Shown piece after piece: positions 35,821 to 47,476 of a DNA stretch of 64,000 bases. Location of the stretch: the NCBI RefSeq assembly GCF_964656455.1, contig NC_135719.1, positions 79,393,562 to 79,457,561 on the forward strand, written 5' to 3'. A program made the position numbers and the translations under genes. The notes beneath the pieces are model-generated. The model did not search any database, was not told where the DNA came from, and saw only the letters and a list, made by a program, of their open reading frames with translations. The stretch comes from Halichoerus grypus. Its lineage: Eukaryota; Chordata; Mammalia; Carnivora; Phocidae. The stretch's first letter is position 1. Each line of letters opens with the position of its first letter.

Positions 35821-36062
35821 AAAAGTATAATAGGGCGCCTGGGTGGCTCAGTCGGTTAAGCGACTGCCTTCGGCTCAGGTCATGATCCCAGGGTCCTGGG
35901 ATCGAGCCCCACATCAGGCTCCCTGCTCTGCGGGGAGCCTGCTTCTCCCTCTTCCACTCCCCCTGCTTGTGTTCCCTCTCTCGCTGTGTCTCTCTCTGTC
36001 AAATAAATAAATAAAATCTTTAAAAATAAATAAAAATAAAAATAAAAAATAAAAGTATAATA
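35821..36062 (+). mobile_element. CAN-SINE, near consensus
   Basis: Element at 35833-36050 with an intact GGGCGCCTGGGTGGCTCAGT start. AAAAGTATAATA flanks it on both sides. Confidence 0.96.
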
Positions 36063-36094
36063 AATGTGTAAATTATATAGACAGTTAAGGTGAT

Positions 36095-37330
36095 AAGGTC
36101 TGTGGGAAAAATATAATAGGAAGGAGAATGGGGGGAAGCTAAGAATAGCATTTTTAAATGGGGTAGTTAAGCATCCTTGATAAGGTGATATTTAAGCAAA
36201 GGCTTAAAGGTGGTATGGTCCGTCGTTAGCCTTGCAGAATATCTGGGGGAGGGGAGGTGATTTCTTAAAGCGAGTATGCCTGTCTTTTAGGAACAGCAAA
36301 GAGACCAGGCATTAGGAAGAGTGAGTAAGAGGGAAGATAAACAGTAGGGGATTTGTTCTATAAGGGTGTGGGAGGACAGATTACTTCAGAGCATAAGGAC
36401 TTTTGTAAGGATTTTAATTTTTACTCAGAGTAAAATGAGGCATTAGAGGATTCTGAGCAGAGTTGTATGATCCGAGTTATATTTTGAAAGGATTTACTCG
36501 AGCTGCTCTGTGAAGTTAAGGGTAGAAGCAGGGAGTCCAGGTCCCAGACTTTTATAATGATCCTGGTGGGAGTAATGGTCTCTCAGACTAGGTGGTAGCA
36601 GTGGAGGCAGTGAGAGATGGTTGGATGTTCGATGCTGGATGAGTTTTGAAGGTGAAAACAACGGACTTTACTGACAGGTTGGAAGGGGGACAAAAGAAAA
36701 AGAAAGGAATCAAGAACACCACCAAAGTTGTTGGCCTCAAAATGGAAAGGGTGACATTACCTTCGACTGAGGAGGGGAATATAAATGGAGGAGCAGTTTT
36801 AGGGGAGGAGGAGAAGAGAGGATCAGTCTTTCCACTTGGGACATGGTAAGTTTGATATGTCTATTAAACATCCACTGAAGATGTCAAGTGGACACTTGGA
36901 TATATGAGTCTGAAGTTCAGGAGAGAGAGCTGGACTAGAGGTATAAATCTGGGAATTGTTGGAATATCAATGGCACTTAAAAGCCTTGAGACTGGGTAAG
37001 ATCACCAAGAGTGTGTGTAGATAGAGAAAAGGACACACTGACCCTGGGGCTCTCCCCAATCCAAGTACCAGGGAGAAGAAGAGGAACTTGCAGAGGGGGC
37101 AAGAGAACAAATGCTCTGTGAGGTCACAGAAGAGCCAGGAGACAGTGGCGTCCTAGAGACCAGTCTGCAGCTTGACTATCTGCCTTGAGGGCAGCAGGAC
37201 TGATCTCACGATGCTTTTCATCCTTGCTTCTCTCATAAGAAGCTGCATTCCTAGGTCAGTCTCACCAAGGAGGAGGAGTGGTCAACTGTGCCAAACGCTG
37301 CTGAGCACCGAGAATCAACTCTATTGGAGA
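36095..37330 (+). mobile_element. Long ancient interspersed repeat, family not named
   Basis: About 1.2 kb that follows, end to end, a common old mammalian dispersed repeat: GCAAAGGCTTAAAGGTGG, AAGGACTTTTGTAAGGATTTTAATT, GGTCTCTCAGACTAGGTGGTAGCAG, GGAGTGGTCAACTGTGCCAAACGC. I recognise the pattern but am not sure of the family name. Open frames within it are not genes. Confidence 0.6.
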
Positions 37331-37396
37331 GGGAAGGTCTTGTTTCACATTCATACCCACGGAGGTAGAGCTGAGGAGTCTGAGGAATTGATTACC

Positions 37397-37636
37397 AAGT
37401 TCTTAGCCTTGGGACGTCTGGGTGGCTCAGTTGGTTAAGCGTCTGCCTTCGGCTCAGGCCATGATCCCAGTGTCCTGGGATGGAGCCCTGCATCAGGCTC
37501 CCTGCTCAACGGGGAGTCTGCTTCTGCCTCAGCCTGCCTCTCCCCCTGCTTGTGCACTCTCTCACACACATACATACATACATACATACATACATAAAAT
37601 CTTTAAAAAAATATATTTATACAAAGTTCTTGGCCT
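37397..37636 (+). mobile_element. CAN-SINE with a (CATA)n tail
   Basis: Element at about 37411-37620. The tail has expanded to CATACATACATACATA (about 37566-37595). AAGTTCTTAGCCT / AAGTTCTTGGCCT flank it. Confidence 0.93.
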
Positions 37637-38320
37637 AGAAGAAGACAGTCTTTTCCAGGAGTGAGTAGGGAGAGGATCCACATCTGAGTCGTGCTTTCTG
37701 TCTCAGAAGAGGGAACGAAGAGGCAGAGTAGGGCACCTCTGTCTCACTTCCCCTGGTTTACCAGACCTCAGACCCTCAGCCCTTCACGTTCTCTCCCTTT
37801 CTCCTCTCTCCTCACTCTACGAACTCTGCTGAGGAGCTCACTTAGTTATATCCTCCTTCTTCTTGCACACCCAGCCCTTGCTCCCGCCCCCTTCCTTCCC
37901 TTCATCCCACTACCTGGAGACCTCTACAGGTTGCACATAGACCCACCTCATTTGTTAAATTGCCACATAGTCCTAATGGAATCCTCATATCAAGGAGCCA
38001 TATATTTAATTCCCAGTTCTATCAGCTAGACAAATTTTCTGTGTCAGCTAGACAAATCACCCCACCATTCTGCTCCTCAGCTGCTAAATGAAAGACTTGT
38101 AACGAAAGACCTGACAAATTTCTTCCAGATCAGACTCTAGTTCTCTGAATCCCTGATAAAATAAAGGAGGAGGTACGTATGTGTGTAAAGAATGTCTACA
38201 GAAAATGCAATTCACATTTCTGAATTTTTTTACTAATATATGATTTTCTTAAAAGATTATACCTAAATCCAGAAGAAATAGCCTGACTACTTGAAATAAA
38301 ACTTATTGTATTATACATAT
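37637..38320. other. Intergenic, no gene seen
   Basis: Pyrimidine-rich (37730-37920) then AT-rich sequence. The frame at 37691-38029 is low-complexity Ser/Leu/Pro and not convincing. Confidence 0.4.
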
Positions 38321-38333
38321 GCGATGGTTAATT

Positions 38334-38580
38334 TTATGTGTCAACTTTTTTTGAAAAGATTTTATTCATTTGACAGAGAGAGAGAGCACAAGCAGGGGGA
38401 GTGGCAGGCAGAGGGAGAAGCAGGCTCCCCAGTGAGCAGGGAGCCTGATGTGGGGCTCAATTCCAGGACCCGTGGGGCTCTTGCGCTCATGGGACTAGAT
38501 CCCAGGACCACAGGATCATGACCTGAGCCAAAGGCAGACGCCCAATCACTGAGCCACCCAGTCACCCTTTATGTGTTAAC
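38334..38580 (-). mobile_element. CAN-SINE, antisense
   Basis: Element about 38348-38567; TTATGTGTCAAC / TTATGTGTTAAC flank it. Confidence 0.9.
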
Positions 38581-38650
38581 TTGACTGGGCCACGGGGTGC
38601 CTGGATATTCGATCAAACGTTATTCTGCATATTTCTGTGAGGATGGTTTG

Positions 38651-38812
38651 GGGTGAGATTAATATATTTTTTAAAAGTTTATTTATTTAAGCAATCCCTA
38701 CACCCAAGTGGGGCTCGAACTCACAACCCCGAGATCAAGAGCCGCATGTTCCCCTGACTGAGCCAGCCAGATGCCCTCTTTTCTTTTTTTTAACTTTGGG
38801 TGAGATTAATAT
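38651..38812 (-). mobile_element. Short-type CAN-SINE, antisense
   Basis: Element about 38666-38797; GGGTGAGATTAATAT occurs at 38651-38665 and 38798-38812. Confidence 0.92.
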
Positions 38813-39336
38813 TTAAGTTGGTAAACTGAGTAAAGCAGAGCGCTCTCCCTAATTTGGGTGGACCTCATCCAATCACTTGAAAGTCTGAAAAGAACAAAAT
38901 GATAGACCCTTCCCCAAATGAAAGAGAATTCTCCTGCTTGATGGCCTTCAACTGGGACATCGGCTTTTTTCTGCCTTCTGACTTGCACCGAAACATCAGC
39001 TTTTCCTGGGTCTCAAGCCTGCCTGCCTTCAGACTGGAACTACGCCATCCGTTCTCCTGTGTTTCCAGCTTGCCGCATCACCTTAAAGATCCTGGAAATT
39101 GCCAGCCTTCATAACTGCATGAACCAATTCCTTATAATAAACCTCTTATGTATATCCTCTCGGCTCTGTTTCTCTGGAGAAACCTGATTAATGCAACATG
39201 TATATTTATTATTGTTACTTTGTTATTGTTGCTTTAAGATTACCAAGAAAAACATCTAAGTATTACATGGAAGGCAACATGCAAATCCCTATCCCTCAGA
39301 GCTGTTTTTCAATTGAGCAAGAGAAAAGTTCAACAC

Positions 39337-39567
39337 AGAAGACTACAGGGTGGGGGCGCCTGGGTGGCTCAGTCGTTAAGCGTCTGCCTTCAGCTCAGGT
39401 CACGATCCCGGGGTCCTGGGATGGAGCCTCACATCGGGCTCCCTGCTCAGCGGGAAGCCTGCTTCTCCCTCTCCCACCCCCCTTGCTTGTGTTCGCTCTC
39501 TCGCTGTGTCTCTCTCTTCAAATAAATAAATAAAATCTTCATAAAAAAAAAAGAAGACTACAGGGTG
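39337..39567 (+). mobile_element. CAN-SINE in copy B
   Basis: Element at 39353-39551 with AGAAGACTACAGGGTG at both ends. The target lies in a duplicated block and is empty in copy A. Confidence 0.95.
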
Positions 39568-40078
39568 ATCTTGCACCACTGGGACTATCCAGGTGTGAAG
39601 AGTGCTAATTGGCTAATGCCCTGGAGGATACCGGTCAGACGGTCCACAAACATCAGTGGAATAGCTCCTGTCCTTGGCTAACTCCAGGAGGGTTCGACCT
39701 CTGGTCTAGTAGGAGAACAAGAGGCCTAGAACTCATTAAACCTGAGAGGGCGCTATACAGCCTAAATGTCTCAGCATCATTCACGACTTGTATGCCTTGT
39801 GGAGTATTGAAAATAAACCAGGAAACCACCACCTCTTTGGCACACCTGTTTCATACCGGGCAATTGGGATTAAGCCTTACAATAATGCTGTCCAGGAGGT
39901 AACACTCTCTACACCTCCTAGTGTTTTCACCTGTGCTCAGGATCTAGAGTAACCCACCATCAGACTTAGTATATCTGTGTATCTGGAAAGAATTTTACTG
40001 TTTCCCTAGCAGAAAGGGGAGGACAAGCACTTTGAGGTCAGGATGTGGTAGGTAAATAGCAGAGCTGTGAGTCAAACT

Positions 40079-40303
40079 CTGAGCTGTCTTTTTATTTTTT
40101 TATTTTTTATTTTTTTTAAAAGATTTTATTTATTTGACAGAGGGAGACACAGCGAGAGAGGGAACACAAGCAGGGGGAGCAGGAGAGGGAGAAGCAGGCT
40201 TCCCGCGGAGCAGGGAGCCCAATGCGGGGCTCGATCCCACGACCTGAGCCAAGGCAGACGCTTAACGACTGAGCCACCCAGGCGCCCTGAGCTGTCTTTT
40301 TAA
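40079..40303 (-). mobile_element. CAN-SINE, antisense
   Basis: Element about 40095-40287; TGAGCTGTCTTTTTA occurs on both sides. Confidence 0.93.
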
Positions 40304-40856
40304 AGAGCCCACACACTTTAGCAGAGAACCAGGCTTGTCCCTCTTAAGGGAAGATATGAGGCAAGTAGGAGAGAGTAGGGCATGACGCTCCATGCAGGAA
40401 AATACTCTGGCTTTGAAGGAAGAACATATCTTAACAGTTAAGGGGCCAAAAATTCCCCAGAAAAGGCATCAAAGGGAAAGACCCAACCACTAAATATATG
40501 AGCAGTAATGACTATTCCTGGAAAACAACATTGTTGGGAAACAAGTTCAAATTGAGAAGCCAGACAATTAGGGCGTAGACCCAGGTTAGCTTGTTTATCT
40601 CAGAGTTTCCCAGACGTCAGGCAACCTACACCATGGCTCCGTCCCTTCTGTATTATTAATTAACATTTCCTTTTTTATCAATTCACGTTTTCACACAGTT
40701 TGATTCTAAGCAATGATACATATGAAGCCAGAGATTTCGTGTATTGATTATTCATTCGCATTGAAATAAACACATGACAATTCATGCTTTAAATATTTAT
40801 GTGTCCTGCCTTATATCAATCATCTCACTTCCTACCAGTCAGTCACCATTTCATCC
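40304..40856. other. Intergenic, no gene seen
   Basis: Unassigned AT-rich sequence between two antisense SINEs. Confidence 0.4.
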
Positions 40857-41093
40857 TTCTACAAACAGTTTTTTGTTTTGTTTTAAAGATTTTATTTATT
40901 TATTTATTTGACAGAGAGAGACACAGCGAGAGAAGGAACACAAGCAGGGGGAGTGGGAGAGGGAGAAGCAGGCTTCCCGCGGAGCGGGGAGCTCCATGCG
41001 GGGCTCGATCCCAGGACCCTGGGATCATGACCTGAGCCGAAGGCAGACGTTTAACGACTGAGCCACCCAGGTGCCCCTTCTATAAACAGTTTT
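40857..41093 (-). mobile_element. CAN-SINE, antisense
   Basis: Element at about 40873-41077; TTCTACAAACAGTTTT / TTCTATAAACAGTTTT flank it. Confidence 0.94.
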
Positions 41094-41975
41094 ATCTCAA
41101 GCTTTAACTCAAAAAATTTTACCTGGAAAACATTTTCACAGAAGAATAAAAGACCCAAGGACAATACAGAAAAAAATGAAGCCCAAGGTCAAAGATTTGG
41201 TCATGTTTATCCAATTCTGTTCAAAACCAAGTGGGCTTTATATTCTCATTATTATGGAAATGTTTCTAATTGCTCATTAGAGCTGTTCCTCATATTTTTC
41301 ATGGAGTTAATAAAAGAACTAATTCTTGTGACCATTTATTTCTGTTTGCTCTGATTCCAAGAGTAAAGTAGCATTTTAAAGGCTGATTCTTTCTGTCTGT
41401 CTCACTTTTAGAAAGGGTCTCTAGCTGATAGTTACATTGAGGTGATGGTGGCCATACATTTGGCTACTTTAAGGCAAACCGGAATCCAAATTTTCTATGT
41501 GAAAATTTCCATTTGGTTAAGTTACCACTAACTTCAAAACTCCTATTCTAAAAATAACAAGCAACAACAAAAAACCCACTGAATAAGCAAATCAGAGCGG
41601 CTCTTGAGCCGGCTATCCGCCCTATGGCTGCAGTGTGTGAGTTCTGCCTCATATTATAAACACTCGAGTGCAGCTCTTTACCTGTTGAGACTAGAAGCAT
41701 TGCTATAAGCATTACAGAGACTATAAGCATGACAGCATTACACTATACCTAATGCATTTTTACATCCTCATCACCTATAGAAATGCTTCACACACCATGT
41801 GTATGAATAAACTTGCTTAATAATCAGAGGAATCAAGGAATTTGACAAAACAAGATGACAAAGCAGAGTGCTACTAGCTGTGCGTTCTGTCCCGTCCAGG
41901 TCAAAATTTGTGTTCATATTTATAAAAGGACATCAACGGTAACATGATTGCATTTTCAGGTAAGAATACAGAAAG
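41094..41975. other. Intergenic, no gene seen
   Basis: About 880 bases of AT-rich, mostly unassigned sequence within duplication copy B; no match was found in copy A. Confidence 0.4.
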
Positions 41976-42178
41976 AGGGCGCCTGGGTGGCTCAGTCGTT
42001 AAGTGTCTGCCTTCAGCTCAGGTCATGATCCCGGTGTCCTGGGATCGAGCCCCGCGTCGGGCTCCCTGCTCCGTGGGAAGCCTGCTTCTCCCTCTCCCGC
42101 TCCCCCTGCTTGTGTTCCCTTTCTCGCTGTCTCTCTCTGTCAAATAAATAAATAAAATCTTTAAAAATAAATAAATAA
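41976..42178 (+). mobile_element. CAN-SINE
   Basis: AGGGCGCCTGGGTGGCTCAG to AAATAAATAAAATC and A-tail; near consensus. Confidence 0.93.
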
Positions 42179-42223
42179 AAATGGCCCAGAATAAACATAC
42201 CAGTTTAGAACATAGTATGTTCT

Positions 42224-42451
42224 AAAAACATGTGTTTTGGGCGCCTGGGTGGCTCAGTCAGTTAAGCGTCTGCCTTCGGCTCAGATCATGATCCCGGGGC
42301 CCTGGGATCAAGTCCCACATCGGGCTCCCTGTTCAGCAGGGAGTCTGCTTCTCCCTCTCCCCCTACCCCTCCCCAGCTTGTGTTTTCTCTCTCTCTCTCT
42401 CTCTCTCAGATAAATAAAATATTAAAAATAAATAAATAAAAACATGTGTTT
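42224..42451 (+). mobile_element. CAN-SINE
   Basis: Element at 42239-42437 with AAAAACATGTGTTT on both sides. Confidence 0.95.
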
Positions 42452-42819
42452 CACAGGCAGGAATAATGACAGAGGTCCTTAGGGATGTAAAGGGTGAGAA
42501 CCACCAGAATGGAGATGCCCTCTATCTCTTACATTTAGAATGCATATTTTGTTATGGAAACATTATTACCTAGAAAATAAACCAGATAATACAGATAAGT
42601 TATCCTGGATGATTGTCCCTATTTTAGAGATGAAGAAACAGAGGCAAGAAGAAAGAAATGATTTACCCTAAAGATACTATGCACCCCAGATCCCTCCAAG
42701 AGGCAACCCAGAATAAATAGGAACACTCTGGCTTTTGAGGGAGATACTCCTGGTTCTGTCACTACTATCTATTAACTATGTGGGTCTCTGCTTGCTCATC
42801 TTTAAAATGAGGATAATAG

Positions 42820-43236
42820 GGGCGCCTGGGTGGTGCAGTTGGTTAGGCGACCAACTCTTGGTTTCAGCTCAGGTCATGATCTCAAAGTCATGAAATCGAG
42901 CCCTGCTTCGGGCTCCAAACTCAGCTGGGAGTCTGCTTCATATTCTCCCCCCCCTCCCACCCACCCCCACTCCCCTTGTGGGCGCACTCTCACTCTCTCT
43001 CTAAAATAAATGAACAAGGGCGCCTGGGTGGCTCAGTTGGTTAAGCAACTGCCTTCGGCTCTGGTCATGATCCTGGAGTCCCTGGATCGAGTCCCGCATC
43101 GGGCTCCCTGCTTGGCAGGGAGTCTGCTTCTCCCTCTGACCCTCCTCCCTCTCATGCTCTCTGTCTCTCATTCTCTCTCTCTCAAATAAATAAATAAAAT
43201 CTTTAAAAAAAATAAAATAAAATAAATGAACAAAAT
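42820..43236 (+). mobile_element. CAN-SINE interrupted by a second CAN-SINE
   Basis: The outer element (GGGGCGCCTGGGTGGTGCAG, older GATTTCAGC-like variant) runs to its AAATAAATGAACAA tail, where the inner element (43018-43219) is inserted. The word CTTTAAAATGAGGA / CTTAAAATGAGGA flanks the outer element. Confidence 0.92.
43018..43219 (+). mobile_element. Inner CAN-SINE of the nested pair
   Basis: GGGCGCCTGGGTGGCTCAG to AAATAAATAAAATC. AAATAAATGAACAA occurs at 43004-43017 and 43220-43233. Confidence 0.95.
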
Positions 43237-43799
43237 CTTAAAATGAGGAGAGTAGTATCTATCTTGTGGGCTGTTTTGAGAGTGAAATGAGTCAATTTAA
43301 ATAAAGTACTCACCTCATAGAAGTTGCTTGAAAATGAGAGCTTGCAATTTGGCCTAAAATTTTCCATATGTGATTAGAAACTAAATTAGTTGCCTTTACT
43401 TGTGTCCAAGTTTATCTAACACATATCAACAGGTATTACTTTCACTCTCTCCACTATTAAAAGACCAGAAGGTTAAAACAGTAACGCTGACTTCATGTGC
43501 TGAGATGTTACTGGGCTCTCATTTCAAGGAAAACAGTTCTCTGGTCATGTTGTTATATTCTGAAAAATAATACTTTGCTAGGATTCCTTGGGGCCAGTGA
43601 CCCACACATGCATCTGGACGATTTTGTGTTGCCAACCCACAGCTCCTTCTGCCCCGCACTGTGCAGGAACCTAGGCCAGGTCCTAGGAACACTGATAGTG
43701 CATACGAGTGAGCTTGTCAATAGCTAAATACACAGGGCTTTTTGTTGCTATTTTGTTCCAGGATATATATTCCAGCTTGTTCATAGTAGTAAAAGGTTA

Positions 43800-44100
43800 G
43801 AACAAAGTGTACACCCTGAATAACAGATTGATTAAAGAAATGATTAAATAGCTATAGAACAGAATAGAATATCATGCAGTCATTAACTAGAGTGAGGTAC
43901 ATCCTTTACCAAAATATATTGTTAGTGACCAAAAAAATCAGATGCAGAACACTGTGTATAGGATGCTACTGTACCTGGAGTAGAATGGAGGAGATACACA
44001 CAAACACACACAAACCTGAATACACACCAATAAGTTTAGATATGTGTACAGACCGTGAAAAGATACAAGGAAACTGAATGCTTGCTGCTTTTAGAAAAGA
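43800..44100 (+). mobile_element. Old L1 3' UTR fragment
   Basis: GAATATCATGCAGTCATTAAC, CCAAAATATATTGTTAGTGACC, GAACACTGTGTATAGGATGC match an older L1 3' UTR. Copy A holds only its first part, to 35330. Confidence 0.7.
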
Positions 44101-45367
44101 ACCTTGGGCCTGGAACAGAAAAGCCAAGAGCTCTGCTGATACTCTCTCTCCAACCCTGGTCCTCCTCCATCCTCACTCTACTTAGAGCCTCATGGCACAC
44201 AATGGATGCTCATTAGATGTGTCAGTTGCTGCCCTTCTCTCTTTGGGAAAGTGTGACAGAGACTGAGCTTGGGGGCCAGTTCACAGCAGAAAGGTTGAAA
44301 CCTGTGCTTTGGAAGCCGATTTGCTTTGGGATATTTAAATATCCTGTGTGTGTATTTCTCCATTGTTCTCTGCAGGGCTCAAAACGCCTTTTAAAAGATA
44401 AAGCTGGTGTCAGCCTTTGCTAAGCAGAACCAAGAGGAAAAGAAGTTGCTCTCTTGGCTCTCGGGAAGCAGGCAGCAGAGCGCCCCCTGCGGGCCAGTGC
44501 GGACAGAAGAGGGAGAGAGGATGCCCCGGCTGCGGAAGAAAGAAGCTGCCAGCCAGGGTCAGAGTCCTTGCCTGCGGGCGTTTTATTAGAGCAGCTCGGG
44601 AACAAAGTGGACCCAAGACTCAGAGAACATCACCTTAGGGTGGGATCAAGGCTTCCCGCAGCAGATGCTTCCCCCACTCCCACCCCTCACACTATGCATC
44701 TAGCAAAGATTCCCTGGGGTGAAAGGAGGACTAAGGAAACTTGGAGCAAAAGCAAGTGTCAGCCTAGGATGTCGTGCCCAGAAGGGCAATTACCCACAGA
44801 GGAAACAAAGTGGCCCTTCTCCCGTTGTCCACCCATGTCTCCTCACCCCGCCCCCTGCACATGAGGAGCCTGCGAGAGCTGGCTGGCTGGGGCCAGTAAA
44901 GGGTGCAGCTTCTGGGGAAGGAAGGAGGGAGAGAACCATAGAAGGCAATCCAACCAGGGCTCCGCGGCGCTGAGACCCCCAAACTACCCACGCACGGTTG
45001 TCCTGGAGGCCAGCCCTCCAGATGAACCGGTTAGTTCTGCACACAGGCCATGAGGAATGCAGGGACCAGATCCTAGATCTGGAAGGACAGTCGTGGGACT
45101 GGGACTCCTGGGAGGCCACACACTTGGTGATCTTGAGTTTTCAGAGGCTGAGGTAACAGTTGTCCATTGCAGGATTCTGTCACCTTCTAGGTATGGCACT
45201 GCATATGTCATTTATCCTTCAGAAGCGCTAATGAATGAAGGTACTGATGGACTTGCAGACCCTGGAGACCATTCCCCTCAGCTGCTTCCTCACCAGGCCA
45301 TACTGACTGGACCCACAAGGTGTCCTGGACCTCTGGGAGCCTGGATGACACCAGAAGTGCTCGGCCT
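44101..45367. other. GC-richer intergenic stretch, no supported gene
   Basis: Raised GC content keeps frames open on both strands (44.4-45.4 kb), but none resembles a known protein, and no promoter-exon structure was recognised. It contains the CTCF-like site at 44478. Confidence 0.45.
44478..44496 (-). promoter_or_regulatory. Strong CTCF-like motif
   Basis: GAGCGCCCCCTGCGGGCCA on the + strand, i.e. TGGCCCGCAGGGGGCGCTC on the - strand. It differs from the consensus TGGCCACCAGGGGGCGCTA at three positions. Same orientation as the site at 35331. Occupancy is not shown. Confidence 0.7.
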
Positions 45368-45471
45368 GGGGGTGCCTGGCTGGCTCAGTCAGTGGAGCAT
45401 GTGACTCTTGATCTCGGGGTTGTGAGTTCCAGCCCCACCTTGGGTGTAGAGATTACTTAAAAATAAAATTT
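45368..45471 (+). mobile_element. Short-type CAN-SINE
   Basis: GGGGTGCCTGGCTGGCTCAG, GTGACTCTTGATCTCGGGG, GGGTGTAGAGATTACTTAAA. Confidence 0.88.
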
Positions 45472-45690
45472 AGGGGCGTCTGGGTGGCTCAGTCATTAAG
45501 CGTCTGCCTTCGGCTCAGGTCATGATCCCGGGGTCCTGGGATTGAGCCCTGCATCGGGCTCCCTGCTCAGCAGGAAGCCTGCTTCTCCCTCTCCCACTCC
45601 CCCTGCTTGTGTTCCCTCTTGCTGTGTCTCTCTCTGTCAATAAAAAAATAAAATATTTTTAAAAATAATAATAATAATAATAAAATTTTT
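45472..45690 (+). mobile_element. CAN-SINE with (AAT)n tail
   Basis: Directly follows the short-type copy, as if inserted into its A-rich tail. The tail includes AATAATAATAATAATAATAA. Confidence 0.9.
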
Positions 45691-46099
45691 TAAAAAAGAA
45701 GAAGAAGCGCTAGGCCTGGGAAAAAAACAGTCTGATCTAGTGGCAGAAGCAGGAGAGTCCACCTCAGAACCACTTTTTCTGTGAAAGACATGAAGTAGAC
45801 ATCAGTCCCTGCCTGGGACACCGTGTCTTCCCCCTTTCCTAGTCAAGAAACATAGTGTTGCAAATTCCCTCCACTCTCCACTCCACTTTTTCTACACGGC
45901 CTTTTCTGCACATCTCAGAAACACACTTGGTCACACCCTCTTCTACTTGACCCATTTCGCTCCGGTGAGGAGGGAGCCCCTCAAAGTCAGCTGGAAAGAA
46001 AAGATTATTGGTATGCTTTCCCCCTGCACAATGTCAGTTCCTGAAGGGCACAACCTACAACATCGATCTCTGATGTCTCTGCTCAGAATGTTGTCATAT

Positions 46100-46640
46100 G
46101 GAAGGGACTCTATAAAGGTTTACAGTATAACAAAACTGGGATCAATGGATCAAAGGACATCTTTGGCTCTTTTTTTTTTTTCTTTTTTAGATTTTATTTA
46201 TTTATTTGACAGAGAGAGACACAGCGAGAGAGGGAACACAAGCAGGGGGAGTGGGAGAGGGAGAAGCAGGGGGAGTGGGAGAGGGAGAAGCAGGCTTCCC
46301 GCTGAGCAGGGAGCCCAACGCGGGGCTCGATCCCAGGACCCTGGGATCATGACCTGAACCAAAGGCAGACACTTAACGACTGAGCCACCCAGGTGCCCCA
46401 TCCTTTTGGCTCTTAACATACTCCAAATCGCCCTCCAAAACATTTGTACCTATTTACAATGCCATCTGCTATGCATAGAGTATAGGGTTCACTGCAACCT
46501 GCCATTTTATTAGGACAAATTGTGTCCTAATGTTTCGACATGTCTTTCTTTACTAGTGAGGTTAGATATCTTCCCCAATGTTCATTTCACTAATCGTAAT
46601 CCTCTATTGTGAATTATCTCTTTATATCCCAGTAATCCCT
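46100..46640 (-). mobile_element. Old L1 fragment, antisense, split by a SINE
   Basis: GGATCAATGGATCAAAGGAC on the left and GTACCTATTTACAATGCC, TACTAGTGAGGTTAGATATC on the right are parts of one reversed old L1. Confidence 0.65.
46171..46399 (-). mobile_element. CAN-SINE, antisense, with a 24-bp internal tandem duplication
   Basis: The unit GAGAGGGAGAAGCAGGGGGA is repeated twice around 46244-46291, making this copy longer than usual. TTTGGCTCTT flanks the element. Confidence 0.93.
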
Positions 46641-47250
46641 TTCTGAGAGTTTGCCAAGGCTACAGCCAAATTTCTTTCTCCCCCTGAGCAAGAAGCCATA
46701 GGCCTGACGTGGCAGTTGAATGGAAGACTTTCCCTAAGCTATGTAGATCCATATGAGTGTGCCCCAGAAGGCAGCTTACAACCTCAGTTTGCAACAAGGC
46801 CCAAGGCAGTGAAGATTCTCTGCATTATAGACTCTTTTCTTAGGAGGAGCTATAGGTAAGAAATATAGTCTGACAGTTTTCAGCAGGTCCCTAAAATTTC
46901 TGGAGAAGTGCAAGTCTGTGAAAATGGCCCTTTCTTTTTATCCATTAAAAGTTTCCAAGTCTGTTCTCTAGCATGTCTCTCCTTAAACCTCTAGATGGAA
47001 AGGGAAAACAGAAGTAGGTGGCAAGTGGTATTGACAGAGTGTAGCTCAAGGACATGTCCACACTGAGAACTTCTAAGCCGGGTTTGTGGTCAGTTGGTTA
47101 GTTGTTGTGATATAAATTTGAGAGAAAATGTCTTTTTCTTTAGAAAGTGTAGCCTGAGGTTCTATCCTAGCCTTACACCTCCTTGGTATGGACCTCCCCC
47201 TGTTTCCTCTGATTGACAGGTACATAAAGAGCAAATATTATTTTTCCATG
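46641..47250. other. Intergenic, no gene seen
   Basis: No recognisable feature. Confidence 0.4.
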
Positions 47251-47254
47251 GTAA

Positions 47255-47476
47255 CAATGACTTCTCTTTTTTTTTTTAAGATTTTATTTATTTATTTGAC
47301 AGAGAGAGAGACAGCGAGAGAGGGAACACAAGCAGGGGGAGTGGAAGAAGGAGAAGCAGGCTTCCTCCCAAGCAGGGAGCCCGATGTGGGACTCGATCCC
47401 AGGACCCTGGGATCATGACCTGAGCCGAAGGCAGACGCTTAATGACTGAGCCACCCAGGCGCCCCACCAATGACTT
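47255..47476 (-). mobile_element. CAN-SINE, antisense
   Basis: Element about 47264-47467 with CAATGACTT on both sides; near consensus. Confidence 0.94.

Larger units (their letters stand above)
38321..39195 (+). mobile_element. Ancient interspersed repeat split by two SINEs
   Basis: Pieces 38321-38347, 38568-38665 and 38798-39195 join into one old repeat: TTAATTTTATGTGTCAAC, CCACGGGGTGCCTGGATATTC, CCTCATCCAATCACTTG, CTCTGGAGAAACCTGATTAATGC. Family name uncertain. Confidence 0.6.
39300..43880 (+). repeat. Tandem duplication, copy B
   Basis: Partner of copy A, about 7-8.7 kb to the right. Anchors: TTCAATTGAGCAAGAGAAAA, GATCTAGAGTAACCCACCA, CTCTCTCCACTATTAAAAGA and GCCAACCCACAGCTCC. It is longer than copy A, partly because of six SINE insertions (two of them nested). 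Confidence 0.75.

Noticed and set aside
35833..35905. tRNA-like sequences at SINE heads (here and in some 50 other copies)
   Set aside because: They derive from tRNA-Lys but are SINE promoters with diverged arms, followed by CT and A tracts; none is a free-standing tRNA gene.
44454..44864. 136-codon ORF in GC-rich DNA
   Set aside because: No family resemblance; overlapping frames are open on both strands, as expected from base composition.
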